NCBI RefSeq assembly: GCF_001591665.1
Contig: NZ_BCVI01000063.1
Location: 1-33,454 of the forward strand
Reading direction: 5' to 3'
DNA: 33,454 nucleotides
Source of the DNA: Neobacillus soli NBRC 102451
Lineage (GTDB): Bacteria; Bacillota; Bacilli; Bacillales; Cytobacillaceae
In this document: positions 28,205-33,454 of the stretch, one piece after another
Numbering within the stretch: position 1 is the stretch's first letter
Layout of the letters: every line of letters starts with the position of its first letter
The notes under the pieces: generated by a model
Database searches by the model: none
What the model saw: only the letters and a program-made list of their open reading frames with translations
Told to the model about the DNA's origin: nothing
Position numbers and translations under genes: made by a program

Positions 28205-29521
28205 ATGAATGACTTAACAAACAAGGATAGCAGCCTTTTGTCAGGGGTGCAGGGCATCCAGTGGGCTGTCTTTATGCTTACAAATATTATCGCTGTGCCT
28301 GTAGTCGTCGGGGCGGCGTTTCATATGTCGCCGGCGGAAATTTCAACCTTTATGCAACGCATGCTTCTCGTCACGGGTGGAGCCACCTTAATACAAGTGC
28401 TTATTGGGCACCGCCTTCCCGTCGTTGAGGGCGCGGCTGGTATGTGGTGGGCCATCTTTATTCTGCTTGGTACGATGAGTGCCCCCGGGGACCAGGGAAT
28501 CCTGCTGCAGCAATTAGAAATGGGCCTCATCATTGCCGGGTTATTTTTGGCCATCTTAGGTTTTTTACCGATTATTGAAAAAATACGTGTTCTCTTTACC
28601 CCAATAGTAACAGGCGTTTATTTAATCCTGCTCGTCAGTCAGCTGAGTGGTTCGTTTTTTAAAAGCATCCTCGGCATCACAGCTACCAATCATTTAAATG
28701 GGAAAATTACAGCCATTTGTCTTGCTGAAATCGTTATCATTTTACTTTTTTCATTAAAAGCAAAAGGTATCTGGAAAAGTATGGGGCCGCTCGTTGGAAT
28801 TATTGTCGGCTGGGGCCTATTCCATTTGTTTGGATTACTTCATATTGGTAAGGCTTATGAGCCAACAAGCTGGTTTGCCATCCCGAAGGTATTAAGCTGG
28901 GGGGCGCCGGAATTTGATGTAGGGATTATCTTGACCTCTATTATTACTTCCATTGTATTGATTTCCAATGTGATTGCCAGCATTTTAGTTGTTGGAATTG
29001 CGCTTGAAAAAGAAATCCAGCCCAAACAATATCAAAAGGGGATTTTTGGCAACGGGGTCAACTTGTTCGTCTCGGGAATCTTTTCGGTGGTGGGGGTTGT
29101 TCCTTTGTCGGTTTCGGCAGGGTTTATTACAACAACAGGCATTAAAGCGAAGCGTCCCTTGATTATAGGTGCGGTAATGATTATGGTCATTGGCTTTTTC
29201 CCCTATATCGGCGGATTTCTGTCAACCCTGCCATTGGAGGTTGCCTATGCATCCTTATTTATTCCTTTCTCGCAAATGATGGGTTTTGGAATTCGTGACC
29301 TGATGGGGCAGGAACCTTCATCACGAAATTTATTAGTCATCGGTCTTTCGTTAATGGTCGGAATTGGAATGATGTTTATGCCGACGACCGCCTTTGAAAC
29401 GGTCGCACCATGGCTGCGCAATATTATTGCCAATGGGCTCTTAGTCGGACTCATGTTTTGTTTATTGCTTGAGCATGTGATTTTTCGGGAAAAGAAGAGT
29501 GCTGTAAGTACAGATAATTAG
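28205..29521 (+). CDS. NCS2-type uracil/xanthine permease family protein
   Basis: This 438-residue permease has about twelve to fourteen spans and belongs to the nucleobase-cation symporter-2 group. Conserved pieces are HRLPVVEGAAGMWWAIF in the third span, GFLPIIEKIRVLFTPIVTGVYL, and GNGVNLFVSGIFSVVGVVPLSVSAGFITTTGIKAKRPLIIGA split over spans 8-10. The glutamate in VVEGAAG and the late KxxxP region fit a purine-like transporter, but the uracil, uric acid and purine subgroups cannot be separated by eye. The frame opens with a GTG at 28193; AAAAAGGGTG better serves the ATG at 28205. It ends the rhodanese operon at a strong terminator. Confidence 0.83.
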   Translation: MNDLTNKDSSLLSGVQGIQWAVFMLTNIIAVPVVVGAAFHMSPAEISTFMQRMLLVTGGATLIQVLIGHRLPVVEGAAGMWWAIFILLGTMSAPGDQGILLQQLEMGLIIAGLFLAILGFLPIIEKIRVLFTPIVTGVYLILLVSQLSGSFFKSILGITATNHLNGKITAICLAEIVIILLFSLKAKGIWKSMGPLVGIIVGWGLFHLFGLLHIGKAYEPTSWFAIPKVLSWGAPEFDVGIILTSIITSIVLISNVIASILVVGIALEKEIQPKQYQKGIFGNGVNLFVSGIFSVVGVVPLSVSAGFITTTGIKAKRPLIIGAVMIMVIGFFPYIGGFLSTLPLEVAYASLFIPFSQMMGFGIRDLMGQEPSSRNLLVIGLSLMVGIGMMFMPTTAFETVAPWLRNIIANGLLVGLMFCLLLEHVIFREKKSAVSTDN

Positions 29522-29533
29522 AAGTTCAAAAGG

Positions 29534-29573
29534 AAATTCCCCTCGCAATGCTAGTGAGGGGAATTTCTTTTTT
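29534..29573 (+). terminator. Intrinsic terminator of the rhodanese-BASS-NCS2 operon
   Basis: A perfect 11-bp stem (AAATTCCCCTC at 29534-29544, GAGGGGAATTT at 29556-29566) runs into CTTTTTTT. Confidence 0.88.
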
Positions 29574-29594
29574 TACGATTTTATCTACGTATCG

Positions 29595-29765
29595 TTATTC
29601 TTCTTTCGATAATTCCTCTTCAAAGAAAAAGGTATTTGGATGTTCATTGACAGTATAAGAGTACCTTTTCATGTTTTTTACATATTGACTTTTAAATATG
29701 GTTACGGATTCACCGGAAGCGCGGATATTTACTTCATCACCACTAGCATACAAACTTTTCTTCAT
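29595..29765 (-). CDS. Small protein of 56 aa, unlisted gene
   Basis: A 57-codon frame on the minus strand starts at ATG 29765 behind AGAGGGATGAG and ends at TAA 29595. It encodes MKKSLYASGDEVNIRAS followed by GESVTIFKSQYV, KRYSYTVNEHPNTFFFEEE and a final LSKEE. The composition (alternating polar and hydrophobic residues, likely beta-strands, acidic tail) and the correctly placed ribosome binding site make it a credible gene. No signal peptide or membrane span is evident. It faces the rhodanese operon terminator. I do not recognise a function. Confidence 0.65.
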   Translation of the reverse strand: MKKSLYASGDEVNIRASGESVTIFKSQYVKNMKRYSYTVNEHPNTFFFEEELSKEE

Positions 29766-29969
29766 TCACTCATCCCTCTATTGTTCATTTTTAGACAAAC
29801 CTTATTATTTAAGTTTGACAGACCCGCCTGCTTTTATCCAGTTCATTGGCTGGATATTTTATTTTCCAATCCCACACAAACAAAAAATTATATAGAATCA
29901 AACTGGATGTCAGGCAAACGGTCACATTGTCCGGCACTGAAAAGAGGTTTGAATGCCGGTGGAGGCCGA

Positions 29970-30005
29970 ACCTTTTAGTGTCAAACCTTTTAGTGTCAGG
30001 CACCA
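29970..30005 (-). repeat. GGTGCCTGACACT dyad with trailing repeats (copy 3)
   Basis: On the minus strand TGGTGCCTGACACT is followed by AAAAGGTTTGACACTAAAAG, that is, two further GACACT-AAAAGG units. This parallels copy 1 at 1096 (GGTGCCTGACACC, AAAAATTGACACC). The surrounding 29766-29969 holds no gene that I can support. Confidence 0.55.
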
Positions 30006-30022
30006 TTCGGAATCATAAATGT

Positions 30023-30052
30023 TTGTAACGATGATTTTTAGTAAAGTATAAT
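30023..30052 (+). promoter_or_regulatory. Sigma-A promoter of the SRPBCC gene
   Basis: TTGTAA (30023-30028) and a perfect TATAAT (30047-30052) are 18 bp apart, 34 bp before the ATG. Confidence 0.55.
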
Positions 30053-30086
30053 GAAATTAACATAGAAATGACCTTGGGAGGTACTT

Positions 30087-30542
30087 ATGAAAAAACTCTT
30101 TGTGGACAAAACGATTGAAATCAATGCCCCAGCTTCAAAGGTGTGGGAGGTCCTGACGATTAGTGAATATAATTGCCAATGGGCAACTGAGTTTTCAAGC
30201 GGCGGACCACAGTTTCACCTTGAATCATCTTGGGAAATGGAAAGCCCAGTCCTTTGGAAGGGGCAGGACGGATCCGTTATTGTCGAAGGAAATGTCACTG
30301 CTCTTGACCGGAATAAACTACTTCGCTTTACCGTATTTGATGTTCGAAGTCCGGAAAGACCGCCATTGACAGATGAAGATGGCATTACCTTTGAATTGAC
30401 AGAAGGTAATGGGAAGACGAACCTTCATATTTTACAAGGGGATTTTTCTGTAATGACGGATGGAGAAATCTACAGAGATGCAAGTGCTGAGATTTGGGAC
30501 AAGGTGTTGCCGAAGGTAAAAGAACTGGCAGAGACAATCTAA
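30087..30542 (+). CDS. SRPBCC / AHSA1-type START-fold protein
   Basis: This 151-residue protein opens DKTIEINAPASKVWEVLT, the first strand and helix of the Bet v1/START (SRPBCC) fold, and continues LESSWEMESPVLW, VIVEGNVTALDRNKLLRFTVFD and a C-terminal amphipathic helix (SAEIWDKVLPKVKELAETI). The fold makes a hydrophobic ligand cavity, and members range from Hsp90 activator-like (AHSA1) to lipid or polyketide binding. No ligand can be assigned. It starts at ATG 30087 behind TTGGGAGG. It is monocistronic with its own promoter and a terminator at 30562. Confidence 0.82.
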   Translation: MKKLFVDKTIEINAPASKVWEVLTISEYNCQWATEFSSGGPQFHLESSWEMESPVLWKGQDGSVIVEGNVTALDRNKLLRFTVFDVRSPERPPLTDEDGITFELTEGNGKTNLHILQGDFSVMTDGEIYRDASAEIWDKVLPKVKELAETI

Positions 30543-30561
30543 GCATGCTAGATAATATTGG

Positions 30562-30591
30562 AGCTGGGGATCGCGGAGTCCCTGGCTTTTT
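30562..30591 (+). terminator. Intrinsic terminator after the SRPBCC gene
   Basis: AGCTGGGGA (30562-30570) pairs with TCCCTGGCT (30579-30587, including G-T pairs), followed by TTTTT. Confidence 0.65.
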
Positions 30592-30663
30592 CCGTTATAA
30601 ATTAAATTTAAGTGGTCCACTATAATTTATGTTAAGATTTTATTAAAAAGAGGTCTTCTAACT

Positions 30664-31599
30664 ATGAATATTATTGATTTGCATTGTGATGCACTAATGA
30701 AACTCCAAGAAGCTAAAGGGGCATTACGGTTTGCAGATGCGCCTGAATTACAAACGAATAAAACGCGATTACATCTTGGCCAAGTCAAGGTCCAGTGCTT
30801 TGCCATATTTATTGAACCGGAAATTAAGGGAGACCAGAAATTTCAAGTGGTCCTCGAGCAAATCGATTATTTTTACAAAGAAGTGCTCGGGAAAAATCCG
30901 GATATGGTCCATATTAAAGAATGGTCCGATTTTGACCGGCTGAAACTAGGTCAGATTGGAGCGATGTTAACACTTGAAGGCGTCGATCCGATTGGCAACG
31001 ATTTAGCAAAGCTCCATATTCTTTATCGGTTGGGTGTTCGTTCCGTTGGTTTGACATGGAACCAAGCGAATCTGGCTGCAGATGGTGCCGGAGAACCGCG
31101 CGGCGGAGGGCTGACGCTGTTTGGAAAAGAAATTGTTGCTTTTAATAATGAGCATCAAATTCTAACAGATGTTTCCCATTTAAGCGATAAGGGAATTTGG
31201 GAGGTCATTGAGCTAGCTAAGTACCCGATCGCCAGTCATTCTAATGCCAGGGCACTTTGTCATCATCCACGCAACGTAACAGATGAACAAGCGAAAGCAA
31301 TGTTTGCCAAAGGCGGGCTGATTCATGTTGTTTACCATCCACCTTTTGTAAAAGAATCGGGAGAGGCGACGATTTCAGACCTGGTGAAGCATATTGATCA
31401 TTTTTGCGCATTGGGCGGAGTGAAGCAAATTGGATTGGGGTCGGATTTCGATGGTATTTCCACCTTTATCACTCATTTAGAGGACGCCTCGAAAAGCCAA
31501 AATCTTATAAATGAACTGTTAAAACATTATAAAGAGGAAGAAGTAAGAGGCTTTGCCTGTGAAAACTTCCTGAATCATCGACCAGGGATAGAACGATGA
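30664..31599 (+). CDS. Membrane dipeptidase family (peptidase M19)
   Basis: This 311-residue zinc dipeptidase of the renal dipeptidase family cleaves dipeptides, often with D-residues at the C-terminal position. The metal and catalytic motifs are IDLHCDAL (HxD), TLEGVDPI (bridging E), DVSHLSDKG, ASHSNARAL (two His ligands) and GLGSDFDGI. It is cytoplasmic in bacteria despite the family name, as no signal peptide is present. It starts at ATG 30664 behind AAGAGG. It is directly followed by a remnant of a P1-family peptidase gene, so a peptide-degrading operon may once have existed here. Its C-terminus (FLNHRPGIER) is slightly longer than usual and may come from the same deletion event. Confidence 0.9.
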   Translation: MNIIDLHCDALMKLQEAKGALRFADAPELQTNKTRLHLGQVKVQCFAIFIEPEIKGDQKFQVVLEQIDYFYKEVLGKNPDMVHIKEWSDFDRLKLGQIGAMLTLEGVDPIGNDLAKLHILYRLGVRSVGLTWNQANLAADGAGEPRGGGLTLFGKEIVAFNNEHQILTDVSHLSDKGIWEVIELAKYPIASHSNARALCHHPRNVTDEQAKAMFAKGGLIHVVYHPPFVKESGEATISDLVKHIDHFCALGGVKQIGLGSDFDGISTFITHLEDASKSQNLINELLKHYKEEEVRGFACENFLNHRPGIER

Positions 31600-31767
31600 G
31601 AGACCCGGGGGCAGCTTCGTGAGGAGCATCCAATTATGAACCAGTTATTTGCGGCCGCAGCCGAAGCAGCAGAGGAAGCCATTCTTAATTCGCTGTCACA
31701 AGCAGCCACAACTACAGGAAGATTGGGACGGGTAGTAAATCATCTTAATTTTTACAAAGAGGAGTAA
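31600..31767 (+). pseudogene. 3' remnant of a P1-family (DmpA-like) peptidase gene
   Basis: Directly after the M19 stop codon, an open frame without a good start reads EEHPIMNQLFAAAAEAAEEA then ILNSLSQAATTTGRLGRVVN and stops at TAA 31765. This is the characteristic C-terminus of DmpA / P1-family aminopeptidases (family pattern MNPLF-AAVEATEEAIxNAL-AAxTxTGRDGxxV). About 55 codons remain of a protein of roughly 330-370 residues, and the nucleophile-containing part is gone. A deletion that joined the M19 gene to the end of the P1 gene explains the layout. Its last codons provide the GAGGAG ribosome binding site of the next gene, which may be why this end persists. Confidence 0.75.
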
Positions 31768-31772
31768 AGACA

Positions 31773-32003
31773 TTGTACCTAACAATAACAGAAACAGCAG
31801 AATATTTATCGGTTCCAGAGGAAACAGTCAAAAGCCTGATCCAACAAAAGAAAATTCGTGCCCTATTTGATGGCAACGAATATTTAATTTATAAAGACCA
31901 ATTCACAACCCACCTAAAACAAGTAGAAAAATATAAATATTTAGTCGAGGAAATCCTCAGTGAACCCATCCCGGAAGATCTCGATATAAAGGATGAGGAT
32001 TAA
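31773..32003 (+). CDS. Excisionase-type helix-turn-helix protein
   Basis: This 76-residue protein carries a MerR/excisionase-like winged HTH in its first 50 residues (YLTITETAEYLSVPEETVKSLIQQKKIRALFDG then EYLIYKDQF), followed by a helical acidic tail (VEKYKYLVEEILSEP, EDLDIKDED). Proteins of this kind act as small DNA-binding factors. No integrase or phage genes are nearby, so excisionase is only a domain label. The TTG at 31773 follows AAAGAGGAG with 8 nt spacing, and that site overlaps the end of the peptidase remnant. The DUF488 gene follows after 36 bp. Confidence 0.78.
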   Translation: MYLTITETAEYLSVPEETVKSLIQQKKIRALFDGNEYLIYKDQFTTHLKQVEKYKYLVEEILSEPIPEDLDIKDED

Positions 32004-32039
32004 GGGCAGTAAAAAGTCCATAAAACGTGAGGCAATAAT

Positions 32040-32408
32040 ATGAAAAATATTTTCTTAAAAAGAGTCTATGAACCTGTTGACGAAGCCGACGGGCAGAGAA
32101 TTTTAATTGACCGGCTCTGGCCGCGGGGAATATCGAAAGAGGAAGCTAGATTGACCTATTGGCTCAAGGATGCGGCACCAAGCACCGAGCTAAGAAAATG
32201 GTTCGGACATCTGCCTGAGCGGTTCGAGGAATTTCAAAGCCGCTACCTTCATGAGCTTCGCACAAATGAACAGCAATCCCTTGCTGTAGACCAAATTATT
32301 GAATGGTCTTCAAATAGGCCGGTGACACTGCTGTATGGAGCAAAAGATCCAATACATAACCACGCACAGGTTTTAATGGAAGAATTGATCTTTAGGATGG
32401 ACAAATAG
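32040..32408 (+). CDS. DUF488 family protein (YeaO-like)
   Basis: This 122-residue protein matches the DUF488 family: KRVYEPVDEADGQRILIDRLWPRGISKEEA at the N-terminus, the central WLKDAAPSTELRKWFGHLPERFEEFQSRY and the C-terminal VTLLYGAKDPIHNHAQVL. The family is common in bacteria and has no settled function. The start is at ATG 32040 after GTGAGG. It probably shares a transcript with the HTH gene and ends at the terminator at 32430. Confidence 0.88.
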   Translation: MKNIFLKRVYEPVDEADGQRILIDRLWPRGISKEEARLTYWLKDAAPSTELRKWFGHLPERFEEFQSRYLHELRTNEQQSLAVDQIIEWSSNRPVTLLYGAKDPIHNHAQVLMEELIFRMDK

Positions 32409-32429
32409 ACGAAAGCAATAAGAGTACCA

Positions 32430-32457
32430 AAAGGAGGCTGAAGGTTCAGCCTCCTTT
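32430..32457 (+). terminator. Intrinsic terminator after the DUF488 gene
   Basis: A perfect 12-bp stem, AAAGGAGGCTGA (32430-32441) and TCAGCCTCCTTT (32446-32457), with a 4-nt loop. The tail (CATGTT) is short of Ts, but the stem ends in TTT. Confidence 0.75.
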
Positions 32458-32507
32458 CATGTTACTAATTTACATGATCATTTATAAATGAGAGGGGAAA
32501 AATCAAC

Positions 32508-32576
32508 ATGGAAGGATTCGAGTCCGATTTTTTTTATGTCTTTTTTCAAAAGGTTCAGGTAAGTGAACTAGAATAA
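32508..32576 (+). CDS. Candidate 22-aa small ORF
   Basis: A GAGAGGGG ribosome binding site precedes ATG 32508, and the frame ends at TAA 32574. The peptide is MEGFESDFFYVFF followed by QKVQVSELE, with an aromatic core and acidic ends. Only the ribosome binding site supports it; it may equally be leader sequence of the secreted-protein gene downstream. Confidence 0.3.
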   Translation: MEGFESDFFYVFFQKVQVSELE

Positions 32577-32645
32577 GGTAATTTTTTGGAATGAAAATCA
32601 AAAATACCGAGAATATAACTAGAAAAGAAGGGTGGTGTGGTATCT

Positions 32646-33218
32646 ATGGTCAAAGAGAGTTTTTTTATCTTATTAAGTCTGTTTTGTTTCTATCCTGCCA
32701 TATCAGGATTTGCTGAGACAAATGGTGAAAACACGGTGTCAGCTATATTGACTGCTAAAGTAACGACAACGATTGAACCTGCTGGTGAACAAGGAATGCC
32801 AATAAGTAATGCTCGATTAGTTGTTATTAATTCATTAGGAAAGATTATTGCGACTAAGCTGACAAATTCCAAGGGAGAAGCAACATTACCTGTTATAGCC
32901 CCTAAAGATTTAAGATTTCCTATGAAGAATATGGGGGAGGTAACCGTAATTGCCGTTGCAAATGGATATAACGAACATATCGACTTCAGTGTTCCAATTA
33001 ATGAATATAACGATCATACTGGAAGAGTTTCCATATCACTTTGGAAGATAGACCCTAAGAGACGAAATGAACCACAATTTCTTAACGCTAGTTTTCATCG
33101 GTTTACTGTTTTTGACATGCTTGATTATTATGCTGCGAAAATAGGGTTAAAGAGGCAGTATATCAATGATGAATCTATAGCTCCTGCTCCATGGGGGCCT
33201 GCAATGACATTGGAATAA
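32646..33218 (+). CDS. Secreted protein with a carboxypeptidase-regulatory-like domain
   Basis: The 190-residue product has a signal peptide (residues 1-23, ESFFILLSLFCFYPAISGFA, likely cleaved near SGFA-ETNG) and no lipobox or sortase motif. Residues about 35-130 look like a beta-sandwich of the carboxypeptidase regulatory / Ig-like type (ISNARLVVINSLGKIIATKLTNSKGEATLPV then VTVIAVANGYNEHIDFSV). The C-terminal ~50 residues (FTVFDMLDYYAAKIGLKRQ, APAPWGPAM) are a separate segment I do not recognise. The ORF begins with a GTG at 32637; AAGGGTGGTG suits the ATG at 32646. It is the last gene before the right repeat array. Confidence 0.7.
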   Translation: MVKESFFILLSLFCFYPAISGFAETNGENTVSAILTAKVTTTIEPAGEQGMPISNARLVVINSLGKIIATKLTNSKGEATLPVIAPKDLRFPMKNMGEVTVIAVANGYNEHIDFSVPINEYNDHTGRVSISLWKIDPKRRNEPQFLNASFHRFTVFDMLDYYAAKIGLKRQYINDESIAPAPWGPAMTLE

Positions 33219-33269
33219 TGATGATTATCTTTATTTGGGAAAGGTCTGAAAAGAAAAGGAGCGCTCAAA

Positions 33270-33454
33270 GTCGATAAGAGAGATTCATAAAGCCCAAAAC
33301 TCCCGAAAAGAGTATTGAACGGTAAGAATGAGAGGGTTATTCTGCCCGAAAGAGCGGAAAAATGGGCCGAACGGGGGAATGGGAGGGTTATTCTGCCCGA
33401 GAGAGCGGAAAAATGGGCCGAACGGTAAGAATGAGAGGGTTATTCTGCCCGAGG
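33270..33454 (+). repeat. Tandem array of ~52-bp repeats, right end
   Basis: Units start with GAACGG at 33317 (52 bp), 33369 (51 bp) and 33420 (cut by the window end); a degenerate copy occupies about 33270-33316. Conserved parts are AGGGTTATTCTGCCCGA and GAGCGGAAAAATGGGCC. When phased on GGTA, this unit shares the CCCG (positions 25-28) and CGGAAAA (35-41) blocks with the left array, has the same unit length and lies in the same orientation, so both belong to one family. The sequence leaves the window inside the array. Confidence 0.88.

Noticed and set aside
31773..32003. Prophage or integrative element suggested by the excisionase-like HTH
   Set aside because: No integrase, recombinase, attachment-site repeat or phage gene is in the window; this HTH type is also common in ordinary chromosomal genes.
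1..33454. CRISPR arrays
   Set aside because: The end arrays are contiguous ~52-bp tandem repeats without unique spacers, and no cas genes are present.

Overview
The window looks like chromosomal DNA of a low-G+C Bacillaceae bacterium (Bacillus sensu lato; a Neobacillus- or Mesobacillus-like relative is my guess). Support: strong GGAGG-type ribosome binding sites, frequent TTG and GTG starts, a CitA/CitR pair arranged as in Bacillus subtilis, an MdxEFG-type maltodextrin transporter with no ATPase gene of its own, a preQ1-I riboswitch, an Fnr-type box and a candidate sigma-K promoter. I see no rRNA, tRNA, CRISPR array, transposase, phage module or origin. Both ends of the window lie inside arrays of about 52-bp tandem repeats that share a common core, so the window may be a contig that broke in repeats.

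Layout. 1-290: tandem repeat array. 382-3232: DnaQ-like exonuclease, then the minor citrate synthase gene citA, divergent from its LysR-type regulator citR. 3352-4539: a VOC protein and a DinB-like protein on the minus strand. 4815-6972: a promoter overlapped by an inverted repeat, then a membrane-anchored hypothetical, a GNAT acetyltransferase and cutC. 7028-8134: queuosine-precursor transporter gene queT under a preQ1-I riboswitch, and a VOC protein. 8378-10183: a damaged chaperone-like operon: a GrpE-like protein, a 26-codon remnant of an Hsp70 gene, and a TPR protein with one membrane span. 10299-12318: a small hypothetical, a VOC protein, a paired SMR transporter, and a truncated haemoglobin with an Fnr box centred 41.5 bp before the predicted transcription start.

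12603-22694 is the metabolic centre: an oligo-1,6-glucosidase-like GH13 enzyme, neopullulanase (minus strand), the maltodextrin ABC transporter mdxEFG, a LacI-type regulator and a second GH13 alpha-glucosidase. MdxE binds maltodextrins outside the cell and MdxFG import them, probably powered by a shared MsmX-type ATPase encoded elsewhere. Neopullulanase and the two alpha-glucosidases then cut them to maltose and glucose. Two LacI/GalR-type sites just after the mdxE promoter would let MalR and/or CcpA control the system.

22744-33218 holds a DoxX-like protein with a perfect palindrome upstream, a MATE exporter, a probable sporulation gene, a DUF4097 (LiaG-like) protein, a rhodanese/BASS transporter/NCS2 permease operon, an unlisted 56-aa gene, an SRPBCC protein, an M19 dipeptidase followed by the 3' remnant of a P1-family (DmpA-like) peptidase gene, an excisionase-type HTH protein, a DUF488 protein and a secreted protein. 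33270-33454: second repeat array.

The most notable non-coding items are the two related repeat arrays, a two-copy dispersed element of about 115 bp (12377-12495 and, inverted, 26713-26826), and three copies of a GGTGCCTGACACC-type dyad. All identifications are by eye from the sequence; no database search was run.
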